From Ruegeria arenilitoris (lineage in GTDB: Bacteria > Pseudomonadota > Alphaproteobacteria > Rhodobacterales > Rhodobacteraceae), in the NCBI RefSeq assembly GCF_042675705.1, contig NZ_JBHTJJ010000012.1: a stretch of DNA of 64,000 nt, one strand, 5' to 3'. Within the stretch, counting starts at the first letter, position 1. Every line of letters starts with the position of its first letter. Under the pieces are notes generated by a model. It did no database searches and was not told where the DNA came from. It saw only the letters and a list, made by a program, of their open reading frames with translations. The translations under genes were made by a program, and so were the position numbers. This document shows positions 9,014-17,617 of this stretch, piece after piece.

Positions 9014-9090
9014 GGCGGAGTAGCTCAGTTGGTTAGAGCAGCGGAATCATAATCCGCGTGTCGGGGGTTCAAGTCCCTCCTCCGCTACCA
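9014..9090 (+). tRNA. tRNA-Met (elongator, anticodon CAU)
   Basis: 77-base cloverleaf with encoded CCA. The acceptor arm is GGCGGAG/CTCCGCT (first pair G-U), the D-arm GCTC...GAGC, the anticodon stem GCGGA/TCCGC around loop ATCATAA, and the T-arm GGGGG-TTCAAGT-CCCTC. The CAT anticodon with A-rich loop and lack of the initiator three-GC-pair stem point to the elongator. No repeat of its 3' end was seen downstream, so no integration is evident. Confidence 0.96.
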
Positions 9091-9325
9091 CTTCCCTGAA
9101 ATCCTCGAGCTTGGCCTTGGGCCGCGTCCGCTGAGCCAGTCGCCGTTGATATCGACTGCCGCCTATGCCCTCATGCCACCCGTCTGCATTTAGCGGTTTG
9201 GCCAAACGGGCTGTTTCCCCCTCCTCCAATTATCGACGCCGCAGGTTTGACTTTGGATGGCCGGCCCTATCATATTCAAATTTAGGATAATGATAGCCAA
9301 ACAGGCACAAGCGGGAGGAACAGTG
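9091..9325. other. Non-coding gap after tRNA-Met
   Basis: 235 bases with no convincing gene. It should hold the promoter for the amidohydrolase operon; AT-rich sequence TATCATATTCAAATTTAGGATAATGATAG-like tracts lie at about 9269-9296, and GGGAGGA at 9313-9319 is the ribosome site for the gene at 9326. No repeat or operator could be defined. Confidence 0.5.
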
Positions 9326-10705
9326 ATGCAACGTCTATACCTTGGAGTGGTCTGTGCCCTCAGTTTCGCTTGGCCGGCGGCGGCCCAGGATGAAAAGCCA
9401 GCTCAAACACTGTTCACCAACGTGCATGTCTTCGACGGCACAAGCGAACAACGCATCGAAAACGCCAGTGTTCTGGTCGAAGGGAATCTGATCAAAACGG
9501 TTTCGACCGAAGCGATCGACGCCCTAGACGCCACGGTGATCGACGGCGAGGGGCGCACACTGACACCTGGGTTCATCGAGAACCACGCGCATCTCATGTT
9601 GATGGGGCCAAGTCTCAGCGCCATGGAAGCCAATTCGACATGGGAGGATTTCGGAATCCATGCCACGAGGATGGCCGAAATGTATCTGATGCAGGGTTTC
9701 ACAACGGTCAGGGATGCAGGCGGGGCCAATGGTGGACTTCGCCGGGCTATCGACTCGGGTCAGATTCCCGGGCCACGCTATTATCCGTCGGGCGCTTTTC
9801 TAAGCACGCGTGGAGGCCACGCCGACTTTGGCAACTTCACTGCACCTCCGGGTACAGACACCAATTTCAGCCGCCTGAACATGGCACAGGAAATCAGCGG
9901 CGTTGACGACGTTTACAAATTCGGACGCAACAACTTCCGGATGGGCGCGACCCAGCTCAAATTCATGCAATCGGGCGGTGTCGTTTCGGCCTTCGACCCT
10001 TGGCAGTTGCTGGCCGGATCGCCAGAAGAGATCAAAGCCGCCGTGCAGGTCGCGAATGAATATGGCAGCTATGTCATGGCGCATTCTTATCGGAAGGAAG
10101 CAATTCTGGGTGCGCTCGACGCGGGCGTGATGTCCATCGAACACGGATTTTCGTTCGACTGCGAAATCGCTGAAAAGATGAACGAAATGGGCGCGTATAT
10201 CACGACCAATCTCACAGCGTTCGATCCCGGCCTTTTGGATATTCCGGCGGTCATGAACCAACCATCGAGCCTTGCCAAGGCAATCTCGGCTTCGGCGACC
10301 TTCGAGAACTACATCCCGAACATGAAGGAATGCCCGGTCAAGCGCGGGTTCCAGACAGATTGCGTAGGCACAGTCGAAGCCTGCAACATCCAGATCGCGT
10401 ATGAAAAACACCTGAACAACGAATTCTTCGGCCCCTATCAGTCAATGGTCACACTGACCTCGATCGGAGGCGAGATCGCCCAGTTGTCCGGCGATTTCAC
10501 CAATCCCTACACCGCCGGTACGCTTGGAGTGATCGAGGAAGGCGCTTATGCAGACATTCTGCTGATCGACGGCAACCCGCTCGAAGATTTCTCGGTCGTG
10601 GGTACAGGCGATCAGTGGTTCGGTGCGGATCCGCGGCCTGACAGCCCCGAGACCATCCGCCTGATCATGAAGGATGGCGTGACCTACAAAAATACGCTCA
10701 ACTAG
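9326..10705 (+). CDS. Secreted metal-dependent amidohydrolase (imidazolonepropionase-like family)
   Basis: 459 residues from the ATG at 9326, chosen because GGGAGGA precedes it and a signal peptide starts there, ending AWPAAAQDE (about residue 20). Amidohydrolase landmarks: TPGFIENHAHLML near residue 82 (HxH), a candidate metal-bridging lysine in LKFMQSGG, histidines in VMAHSYRKE and SIEHGF, an Asp in GFQTDCVG, and the C-terminal YADILLIDGNPLEDF. Relatives are prolidase-like or acyl-amide hydrolases. GC content is visibly lower than in the flanking paa and DHPS regions. It heads a four-gene plus-strand run with a DUF3299 protein, a porin and a broken dipeptidase, suggesting uptake and cleavage of a peptide-like compound. 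Confidence 0.78.
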   Translation: MQRLYLGVVCALSFAWPAAAQDEKPAQTLFTNVHVFDGTSEQRIENASVLVEGNLIKTVSTEAIDALDATVIDGEGRTLTPGFIENHAHLMLMGPSLSAMEANSTWEDFGIHATRMAEMYLMQGFTTVRDAGGANGGLRRAIDSGQIPGPRYYPSGAFLSTRGGHADFGNFTAPPGTDTNFSRLNMAQEISGVDDVYKFGRNNFRMGATQLKFMQSGGVVSAFDPWQLLAGSPEEIKAAVQVANEYGSYVMAHSYRKEAILGALDAGVMSIEHGFSFDCEIAEKMNEMGAYITTNLTAFDPGLLDIPAVMNQPSSLAKAISASATFENYIPNMKECPVKRGFQTDCVGTVEACNIQIAYEKHLNNEFFGPYQSMVTLTSIGGEIAQLSGDFTNPYTAGTLGVIEEGAYADILLIDGNPLEDFSVVGTGDQWFGADPRPDSPETIRLIMKDGVTYKNTLN

Positions 10706-10709
10706 GGCC

Positions 10710-11516
10710 ATGATGAGGATTCGCGGTCGGGACCGCCATGACAAGCTCGCCTTTCTGAACTCCGTCCGAACTCTGCTGATTGCGGCGACGCTCAGCTTGG
10801 GTGCGGGCGCGCCGTCCTGGGCTGGCCTCTCGGTTGGATGGGACGATCTGCCCGACCCGACCGTTCAGACCTTCGCAGACCCATATCGCGATCTCAGCCC
10901 CGAACAGTTTGACGACGTCCTGTTCGTCGTGCGACTGCGTGGCCGGCTGCAGCAGGATGTCGGAACGGACGAGGACCGCCAGAATTGGCAGGAGCTTCTG
11001 CACGAGACCGAGGATGCCCTGGCCGCGGGCGGTGTCGACGTGGACTGGCTGTTGGGTCAACGCGAGGTCGTGACCGAACGCAGGGAAAAAGCAGGCACTC
11101 TTGGCAACCCCTTGTATGACGGGCAAGAGGTCACGCTGTCCGGTTTCGCCATTCCGGCTCCTGCGGACGCGGACGGGCGATCTGTTGTCTATCTGGTGCC
11201 CGAACGGGGCATGTGCAGTCATATGCCGCCGCCGCCGCCGAACCAGATGATCCGTGTGATGCTGGATGCCGACTGGGTTCCCAGCTATGTCCACGAACCC
11301 GTCCGCCTGACGGGTCGTCTGACGATTTCGCCGACCGATCACCAGATGGTGGTGGTGGACGGGCTGATGCCGATGCGCGCCACGTTCCAATTGGAGGCAG
11401 ACAAGGTCGAAACGCTAAAGAACCGCACCGACGGGCTGGAGTGGAGCCAGGACGCGACAGATATTCTTCGGGCCGCGGGGCGGCGCAAAACCGGTGGTCA
11501 GGCGGCCTCGGAATGA
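10710..11516 (+). CDS. DUF3299 exported protein
   Basis: 268 residues starting four bases after the amidohydrolase stop. A basic N-terminus is followed by a hydrophobic stretch and a probable signal-peptidase site near SWAGL (about residue 38). The middle holds the DUF3299 hallmark: a GFAIPA strand followed by YLVPERGMCSHMPPPPPNQMI, here described by its invariant Cys, His and proline run at about residues 162-178. The family has no established biochemical role; members are periplasmic or lipoprotein-like and often accompany ABC-type lipoprotein exporters or porins. The stop overlaps the next start (ATGA), so it is co-translated with the porin. Confidence 0.72.
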   Translation: MMRIRGRDRHDKLAFLNSVRTLLIAATLSLGAGAPSWAGLSVGWDDLPDPTVQTFADPYRDLSPEQFDDVLFVVRLRGRLQQDVGTDEDRQNWQELLHETEDALAAGGVDVDWLLGQREVVTERREKAGTLGNPLYDGQEVTLSGFAIPAPADADGRSVVYLVPERGMCSHMPPPPPNQMIRVMLDADWVPSYVHEPVRLTGRLTISPTDHQMVVVDGLMPMRATFQLEADKVETLKNRTDGLEWSQDATDILRAAGRRKTGGQAASE

Positions 11517-12694
11517 TCCGGCGGATTGCGCTGGTGCTGGCGGCCTTTGTCTGGGCCTCGGGTGCGGTCGCTCAGGGATTGTCAGGTCCCTCGTCGGTGA
11601 ATGCCGAGCTTGAACCCGGAGACGGCTTGACCGATCCGCAATTCCGGTCGGATTTTCCACGCAATATCGCGCCTGGATGGTTTGCCTGGAAGGATCGTCT
11701 GGCCGAAGACGGGTTCCGTTTCAACATTGACTATCTGGCCCTTGGGCAAACGACGGATGCCGACCTGGGCGCCGGAGAAGCCGCCAGCGGAATTGCCCGT
11801 TTCTATGGCAGCTGGCAGGCGACCGAACAGGGTTCGTTGACGTTCAAGGTGGAACACCGGCACAGCTATACCGATGTCGCGCCGCAGTTTCTGGGTCTGG
11901 ACGGAGGCGCGCTTTCGATCACAGGAACCGCCTTCAACGACACGGGTTTGCTGCTGACGAACCTGTTCTGGTCGCAGCGGGCCGCGGACGAGTCATGGAC
12001 GCTGCAATTCGGTCAGATCGACGTGACCGACTTCGTCGACATCTATGGCCTTGTCAGTCCCTATAGCGGTTTCCAGAATCTGTCGTTCAACACCAACCCG
12101 ACGATAAACGCCCCGAACCCCGGGCTGGGTCTTGCCGGAGGCGTGCGGCTGGGCAGCAATTTCTATGCTGTGGCGAGCGTCGCTGACGCAAATGCCGATC
12201 CGTCCGATCCGAACTTCGACGTTTTCAGCGACGGCAACCTCTTCAAATCGCTCGAGCTTGGCTACACGTCGGGATTTGATCGGATCTACTTCGACAACAT
12301 CCACCTGACCCTTTGGCACGCGGACGCAGCCGATGACGGCAGCCGGGCCGAAGACTATGGCGCGACCTTCTCCGCCGCGTGGTTCGTGGGCAACCAATGG
12401 ATGCCGTTCCTGCGCGCCGGCGCGGCAAAGGGAACGGCGGCGCTGTATGATCGGTCCCTGTCAGCCGGCACCGGGCACTACGGCCGGAACACCGATCTGG
12501 CTGGGCTGGGGCTGAACTGGGCCGAAGCCCGTGGCATCGATGGCGATCAGTTCACCCTCGAGGCTTTCTACCGTTTTTCGATTTCGCCCGGCCTGCAGAT
12601 CACGCCGTCTGTGCAGTTCATCTCGAACCCACTGCTGAACCCCGGCCAGGACAACGTGGCCCTGTTCGGCCTTCGGACAAGGCTCGTATTCTGA
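11513..12694 (+). CDS. OprB-family carbohydrate-selective porin-like outer membrane protein
   Basis: 393 residues from ATG 11513, overlapping the DUF3299 stop by four bases; a longer in-frame reading upstream lies inside the DUF3299 gene and is rejected. A signal peptide ends at ASGAVAQG (about residue 21). The rest is a beta-barrel pattern with alternating hydrophobic residues and motifs such as YGSWQATEQGSLTFKVEHRH near residue 100, FWSQRAADESW, and the outer-membrane C-terminal signature ending in phenylalanine (TRLVF). OprB porins pass sugars and other small neutral solutes. Its operon suggests it admits the amidohydrolase or dipeptidase substrate. Confidence 0.76.
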   Translation: MIRRIALVLAAFVWASGAVAQGLSGPSSVNAELEPGDGLTDPQFRSDFPRNIAPGWFAWKDRLAEDGFRFNIDYLALGQTTDADLGAGEAASGIARFYGSWQATEQGSLTFKVEHRHSYTDVAPQFLGLDGGALSITGTAFNDTGLLLTNLFWSQRAADESWTLQFGQIDVTDFVDIYGLVSPYSGFQNLSFNTNPTINAPNPGLGLAGGVRLGSNFYAVASVADANADPSDPNFDVFSDGNLFKSLELGYTSGFDRIYFDNIHLTLWHADAADDGSRAEDYGATFSAAWFVGNQWMPFLRAGAAKGTAALYDRSLSAGTGHYGRNTDLAGLGLNWAEARGIDGDQFTLEAFYRFSISPGLQITPSVQFISNPLLNPGQDNVALFGLRTRLVF

Positions 12695-12746
12695 CGCTGG
12701 CCGGGTCTACCCGCTTGAGGCAATGCAACCCATGGAAGGACACTCG

Positions 12747-13988
12747 ATGAAGCCACTGATGACTGCAGCCGCAACTGTCCTGGCAATCGCCGCCCCCCTT
12801 CACGCCAGCGAATAAAGCAAGACCTGGGACGCATCGGACGAAGCCAGGCAGTTCGTGCAGGACACGATCCTACTGGGCATGCTGGCCAGCCCCTACTGAA
12901 CCGGCTGGACCGAAGACGAGCAACTGCACACCTAATTCCAACGCGCCCGGGACAACGGCACCACCGGCCATGAAATGACATTGGCCGCCGCTGACATGTC
13001 GTTCGATGTGTTGCTTGAACAGCACTATCATTTCCGCGCAGCCATGGCGCAGCAGCCCGAGAATTATCTGATCGTGAATGAATCACGCGATATCGAGGCC
13101 GCGCATGCTCAGGGCAAGACGGCTGTGATCTGGAACAGCCAAACGGCAACGGTTCTGGATGGCGACCTCAAGAAGATGGCCCTGCTCAAGGACATGGGCA
13201 TCAAAAGCATGATCCTGGCCTAAAACGACATTTTCCGTACCGGATCAGGGCAGTTGGCAGCTTACAACGGTCGGGACATCGGTCTGACTCCATGGGGCAA
13301 ATCCGTGATCGATGAGATGGTGCGCTTTGGCATCCTGCTGGACCTTAGCCACACCGGGTCGAAAACGGCCAACGACGCGATGGACTACATGGATGAGAAC
13401 TATCCCGGCGTGCCCTATGTCTACACCCACTCGGTTCCGGCGGGGCTCTACGCGAATGAGCCCAACGCCACGACCAAGGGCTGTTACCGAGCCATCCCGG
13501 ACGACGAGGCGCTGCGGGCAGCCAAGTCCGGAGGATACATATCGCCCACATTCACAGAATGGATGATGGACGGGGTATGGCCCGAAGATATCTCACCCAA
13601 GCAAGCCGCCGATATGATCGACTATTATGTCCAACTTGTCGGCGTCGACCATGTCGGGATCGCGACGGACGACATGTTTTCAACCGAACTTGTCGTTCAG
13701 TTCGCGACCGCGAATGCCAGCATGTATGACGACGGTGGCTACATGATTGACGCGTTCAACAAAGGTGCAACCGGGAATGGTGAATTGGCCAAGATCCTTG
13801 CCGCGATAACCGACAATCTGTGGGCGCGGGGCTATTCAAACGAGGACCTCGCCAAAATCTACGGTGGCAACAAAATGCGCGTCTACGCCCAGGTCTGGGA
13901 GGGCAAGCCGCCCGAACGGTTTTTGCAGGAATACCCAGAACGCCTGCGGATGAGGCAGGAGTTCCAGAACCTGTTCCACTCGCGCTAG
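12747..13988 (+). pseudogene. Membrane dipeptidase (peptidase M19) broken by four in-frame stop codons
   Basis: One continuous frame of 413 codons reads as an M19 dipeptidase but is interrupted by TAA at 12813, TGA at 12897, TAA at 12933 and TAA at 13221. A signal peptide (MKPLMTAAATVLAIAAPLHA) opens the frame. Between the stops the protein is well conserved: TGHEMTLAAADMSFD, then after 13221 GLTPWGKSVIDEM, ILLDLSHTGSKTA (metal His), YVYTHSVPAGLY (metal His) and VDHVGIATDDM. No insertion or deletion disturbs the frame. It is the last member of the amidohydrolase run. From family memory, three stops replace tyrosine and one a glycine; that is inference. Confidence 0.85.
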
Positions 13989-15097
13989 TCCCCGTCCGGT
14001 CGTTGAATCTCTGACAAGGTGCTGACACCGATCTGGGCCATGGCGATGTCCATCTCCTCGGACAGCACTGCCCACAACCTGTGCAAACCGGCCTCGCCGC
14101 CCGCCGCGATGGCGAATTGCAGGATCCGCCCGAAGAACACGAAATCGGCGCCGGCCATCAGCGCCTTGAGCGCATCTTCTCCGGACCGAAGGCCGCTGTC
14201 GTAAAACAGCGGATAGTCGTCGCCGACCGCCGCCCGGATCTGCGGCAGGACCGAGATCGGTGCGGGTGCGCTCTCCAACTGGCGGGCGCCGTGGCTCGAG
14301 ACTTGGATGGCATCGACACCGGCCGCCTTCAGCGCAACCGCGTCTTCGACATCCAGCACGCCCTTAACCACCAGCTTGCCCGGCCACCGGTCGCGCAGCC
14401 GCGCCAGCGTGTCCCAATCGGCCTTTGCACGGCTTTCGGTGCGGTCGAACTCGAACCCCTCCATCAGGAAGTTCGCCATCTGCGGTTTGCCCTTCAGCAA
14501 GGTCGAGATCGACCAGCGCGGATGCAGCGCGAAATCCAAAAACTGCCGTGGCCCGATCCGGAACGGCATCCGGAAACCGTGGCGCAGTTCGCGCGGGCGG
14601 CGGCCGACTTCGGGCACGTCAACGGTCAGGATCAGGGTCTTGTAACCCGCGGCCTTTGCCCGGTCGACCAGCTTGAACGTGCCGCTGCCATCGCCGCTGA
14701 AATACAGCTGGAACCAGGCATGGCCCCGGGCCTCTTCGATCAGCGCCTCCATCGGTGTCGAGGCCACCGTGGAAACGCCCAGCGGCACCCCGTATTGCGC
14801 CGCCAGCCGCGCCAGCATCAGGTCGGCGCCCGGTGCGGACAGGTTGCACATGCCCATGGGCGCGATGCCGAAGGGCCTGTCGGCTGGTTGCCCGAACACG
14901 CGGGTCGCCAGTGACCGGGTACTGACATCGCGCAGGATCCGGGGGCGCAGGGTCATCGCGTCCAGCGCCGCGCGGGTGCGACTGGCACCCGCCTCGGACC
15001 CGGCGGCCCCGTCGATATAGTCGAACACCATCCATGGCAGACGCCGCCGGGCCAGCCGGCGGGCATCTTCGGCGCTGTGGATGGCGCTTGCGCCCAT
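13985..15097 (-). CDS. FMN-dependent alpha-hydroxyacid dehydrogenase, candidate sulfolactate dehydrogenase
   Basis: 370 residues of the lactate/glycolate oxidase fold. Visible are the N-terminal FDYIDGAAGSE, PFGIAPMGM, the flavin-binding strand FQLYFSGDG, the catalytic histidine in VSSHGARQLE (usually NHGGRQLD) and DSGLRSGEDALKAL with FFGRILQF. It is the last gene of the DHPS operon, its start overlapping the comE stop by one base. In that pathway 3-sulfolactate must be oxidised to 3-sulfopyruvate, the substrate of ComDE, and no SlcD-type gene is present, so this enzyme is the natural candidate. Direct L-lactate or mandelate activity is the alternative. Its stop shares a CTAG with the convergent pseudogene. 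Confidence 0.78.
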   Translation of the reverse strand: MGASAIHSAEDARRLARRRLPWMVFDYIDGAAGSEAGASRTRAALDAMTLRPRILRDVSTRSLATRVFGQPADRPFGIAPMGMCNLSAPGADLMLARLAAQYGVPLGVSTVASTPMEALIEEARGHAWFQLYFSGDGSGTFKLVDRAKAAGYKTLILTVDVPEVGRRPRELRHGFRMPFRIGPRQFLDFALHPRWSISTLLKGKPQMANFLMEGFEFDRTESRAKADWDTLARLRDRWPGKLVVKGVLDVEDAVALKAAGVDAIQVSSHGARQLESAPAPISVLPQIRAAVGDDYPLFYDSGLRSGEDALKALMAGADFVFFGRILQFAIAAGGEAGLHRLWAVLSEEMDIAMAQIGVSTLSEIQRPDGD

Positions 15098-15651
15098 CAG
15101 GCTTGAACGGCCTTCATGAAGCGGTCGCGGATGACGACCGGGTCCATCGTGATCGGCGGCATCTTGGCGTTTCCGCTCTCACATTTGCTGACGATGATGG
15201 TCATCTGGCGGGCGTCCAGCGCCTCTTGCAGCACGCGGCCGGTCTCTTCGGCCTGGCATTCGATCACGCGCTCGCAGCCCGCCGCCTCGGCCATCTTGGC
15301 CAGCGAGGTCTTCCGCCCCGCATAGGTCGGCTGATCGCCGGTCGAGCCATACGAGCCGTTGTCGATGATCAGCAGGATATAGTTGTCGGCCACGTTGTTG
15401 GCGATGGTCGGCAGCGTCCCCAGATTGGTCAGGATCGAGCCGTCGCCGTCGATGACGATCACCGGTTTTGGCTGGGCCAGCGCCAGACCCAGACCGATGC
15501 TCGAGGCCAGCCCCATCGTGCCCAGCATGTAGAAATTGGTGGGCTGATCGTCGATGGCATGCAGCTCCTGGCTGGGGATGCCGATGTTGCACACGACCAG
15601 TTGATCACGCAGGATCGGGGCGATTTCCTTCAGGATTTCAGAACGGATCAT
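15097..15651 (-). CDS. comE: Sulfopyruvate decarboxylase, beta (TPP-binding) subunit
   Basis: 184 residues. Carries the thiamine diphosphate motif: VIVIDGDGSILTNLG begins it and the two Asn about 27 residues later (IIDNGSYGSTG) complete the GDG-N pattern. The preceding LGTMGLASSIGLGLALAQP is typical of TPP enzymes. With ComD it decarboxylates 3-sulfopyruvate to sulfoacetaldehyde. The start at 15651 overlaps the comD stop by four bases (ATGA); a longer in-frame reading upstream runs through comD and is rejected. Sulfoacetaldehyde acetyltransferase (xsc) is not in the window and must lie elsewhere. Confidence 0.9.
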   Translation of the reverse strand: MIRSEILKEIAPILRDQLVVCNIGIPSQELHAIDDQPTNFYMLGTMGLASSIGLGLALAQPKPVIVIDGDGSILTNLGTLPTIANNVADNYILLIIDNGSYGSTGDQPTYAGRKTSLAKMAEAAGCERVIECQAEETGRVLQEALDARQMTIIVSKCESGNAKMPPITMDPVVIRDRFMKAVQA

Positions 15652-16154
15652 TGGTCGCCATAGCCTCCCCAGAAATTGGCGTCGGTCAGGATCGCGACGG
15701 GCTTGTTGCACATGAAGGTGTATTTCAGGATCGCGTCCAGTTCGGCCACGTCTTCCTGGTGGTGGAAATGGTAGGTCGGGATATGCATCTGCGCCAGCAG
15801 GGCCTTGGTATGAACGGCCATCTCGACCTGGCAGGCGATGGGCTCGCGCAGTTCGCCCCGATACGAGATCAGCATCGGCAGCGGCATCCGGTAATACTGG
15901 ATCAACGTCGCCAGCGTGTTGATCGTGACCCCGATCGCGGTGTTCTGCATGATGATCGCGGGTCGCTTCCGGCCCATCCAGGCGCCGGCGCACAGGCCCA
16001 TGCCTTCGTCCTCTTTGTTCGAGGGGATGTGGAAGATGGAGTCGTGGGCGTCGATCTCGGCGATGACGCCGGCCAGTTGCTTGCACGGCACCGTGGTGAC
16101 GAACGAGATGTCGTTGGCCACCAGATCTTCGGTGATCTTCTTGTCTATGTTCAT
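15648..16154 (-). CDS. comD: Sulfopyruvate decarboxylase, alpha subunit
   Basis: 168 residues from ATG 16154. It has the ComD pattern: FVTTVPCKQLAGVI near residue 18, SNKEDEGMGLCAGAWMGRKRP near residue 45 (the conserved Glu that activates TPP lies in this segment), MQNTAIGVTINTLATL, and YRGELREPIACQ. The subunit forms the pyrimidine-binding half of the TPP site with ComE. Coupled to comE by a four-base overlap. It follows the universal stress protein gene after a 49-base gap. The decarboxylase channels DHPS and sulfolactate carbon into sulfoacetaldehyde. Confidence 0.9.
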   Translation of the reverse strand: MNIDKKITEDLVANDISFVTTVPCKQLAGVIAEIDAHDSIFHIPSNKEDEGMGLCAGAWMGRKRPAIIMQNTAIGVTINTLATLIQYYRMPLPMLISYRGELREPIACQVEMAVHTKALLAQMHIPTYHFHHQEDVAELDAILKYTFMCNKPVAILTDANFWGGYGDQ

Positions 16155-16203
16155 GTCGAAACTTCTGTTCCTGGGTTGGGGCGCCGAGGGCGCGATGGAC
16201 GGG

Positions 16204-16614
16204 TCAGGCCCTGCGGTGGACGTGGACGGCACATTTTGCATGCCGCACCACGCGCGACGCGGTGGAGCCAAGGAAATAATCGGTCAGTCCGGGACGGTGC
16301 GAGCCAATGACGACGCAATCGAACCCGTGGTCGTTGGCATAGTCGATGATCGTGCGCGCGGTGTGGCCCTTGACCAGTTCGGGCTTTACATCCGGCAGGC
16401 CTTTCAGCTTTTCCATCAGGACTTCGCGGGCACGGGCAAAGCCATCGGCCACGGCATCCTTATCCAGATAGACGCTGACCGAGCCCTGCGGCATCTCATA
16501 GACATGCAGCGCGACGATCTCGGCGGATCCGCCGCCCAAGGCACGGGCGATCTCGAGCGTTTGCGGCGAAATGCCGTGATCAAGCGCCATTGGGACAAGA
16601 ATTTTCTTATACAT
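16204..16614 (-). CDS. Universal stress protein (UspA-like) in the DHPS operon
   Basis: 136 residues with the single Usp fold. MYKKILVPMALDHG opens it and the nucleotide-binding loop is GSHRPGLTDYFLGSTASRVVRHA (described by GSHRPG at about 107 and LGSTASRV at about 119), matching the ATP-binding G-2x-G-9x-G-S/T class. Start set by GGAGGTAATC just upstream of 16614. It lies between hpsP and comD on the same strand, so it is probably co-transcribed. Usp genes often travel with TRAP operons in Proteobacteria, but the role here is unknown. Confidence 0.85.
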   Translation of the reverse strand: MYKKILVPMALDHGISPQTLEIARALGGGSAEIVALHVYEMPQGSVSVYLDKDAVADGFARAREVLMEKLKGLPDVKPELVKGHTARTIIDYANDHGFDCVVIGSHRPGLTDYFLGSTASRVVRHAKCAVHVHRRA

Positions 16615-16636
16615 GATTACCTCCAGTTCCGGGCGG

Positions 16637-17617
16637 TCAGGCCCACGGGGACAGCACGATTTTCGGAACCGCGACCTCGCCCGAGCGTAGCTGGGCAAAG
16701 GCCCGGGCGCCATCGGCCAGATCGCGTTCTTCGATCCAGTCCAGAGGGCCCAGCGCGCCGTCAAAAATGGCCTGCGCGGTCTGACGGAAATCCTGCGCGG
16801 TATAGGTATAGGTTCCGATGAAGGTGATCTCTTGTAGGGTCATGCGCCGCACGTCCAGCCCGCCGGTGTCCTCGCCCAGGCCCACATGCGCGATCACCCC
16901 GCCCGGGCGGACCCGTTCCGAGGCCACCGCACGGGTGGCGGCAAAACCCACGGCGTCGACCACGATCGGGAAATCGCCTTGCGCTTCGGGTAGGACCTTG
17001 GCGCAATCCAGCCCTTGCAGGAACCTCCGCCGCAGGTCGTTGGGTTCGACCACGGTCACATCCACGACATCCATCGCCCGCAGCGCCAGCGCCGCCGCAA
17101 GGCCAATCGCCCCACCCCCGATCACCAGCGCATGACGCTCCATCGCCGGATGCAGCACCTCGAGCGCAAGGCGCGCGGCGTGCCAACTGACGGCCAGCGG
17201 CTCGGCCAAGGCGGCTTTGGCGAAGGGTACATTGTCCGGCACCTCGACCAGATTGTCCCACGGCATCGAAACATATTGGGCAAAGGCGCCTTCGCGCGGG
17301 GGCATCGAGATGATCTGACGGTCGGGGCACAGGTTTTCCCGTCCCGCTTGGCAGGCCGGGCACTGCCCGCAATTTACAAGCGGATTGATCGTGACCCGCG
17401 TTCCGTCTTTGGGGCCGCCGATCACTGTGCCCGCCGCCTCGTGCCCCAGGATCAAGGGCGCCGGGCGGCGCGCATCATGGCCCAGATATGCATGCATGTC
17501 GGACCCGCAGATCCCAGCGGCCTCGACCCGGATCAGGTGCTCGCCAGGTTGCGGCGCAGCGTCCGGTACGTCGCGATAGGCCAGCTGTTCGACGCCTTCA
17601 TAAACCAGAGCTTTCAT
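16637..17617 (-). CDS. hpsP: Zinc-dependent alcohol dehydrogenase, DHPS 2-dehydrogenase HpsP-like
   Basis: 326-residue medium-chain dehydrogenase. Catalytic zinc ligands are in GICGSDMH (about 36-43) and GHEAAG (about 58); the structural zinc lobe is CGQCPACQAGRENLC (about 83-97). The nucleotide site is VIGGGAIGLAAA near residue 164. Operon position between hpsO and the sulfopyruvate genes points to HpsP, one of the two dehydrogenases that interconvert (S)- and (R)-DHPS through the 2-keto compound so that HpsN can act on the R form. The start overlaps the hpsO stop by four bases. Family membership is certain; the exact substrate is inferred from context. Confidence 0.85.
   Translation of the reverse strand: MKALVYEGVEQLAYRDVPDAAPQPGEHLIRVEAAGICGSDMHAYLGHDARRPAPLILGHEAAGTVIGGPKDGTRVTINPLVNCGQCPACQAGRENLCPDRQIISMPPREGAFAQYVSMPWDNLVEVPDNVPFAKAALAEPLAVSWHAARLALEVLHPAMERHALVIGGGAIGLAAALALRAMDVVDVTVVEPNDLRRRFLQGLDCAKVLPEAQGDFPIVVDAVGFAATRAVASERVRPGGVIAHVGLGEDTGGLDVRRMTLQEITFIGTYTYTAQDFRQTAQAIFDGALGPLDWIEERDLADGARAFAQLRSGEVAVPKIVLSPWA

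Noticed and set aside
9014..9325. Integration site of a genomic island at tRNA-Met.
   Set aside because: No copy of the tRNA 3' end, integrase or mobility gene was found in the downstream sequence.
12747..13988. Possibility that stops in the dipeptidase are decoded as selenocysteine or another amino acid.
   Set aside because: Three are TAA, which has no known recoding in bacteria of this group, many genes here end with TAA or TGA, and no SECIS-like structure was recognised.
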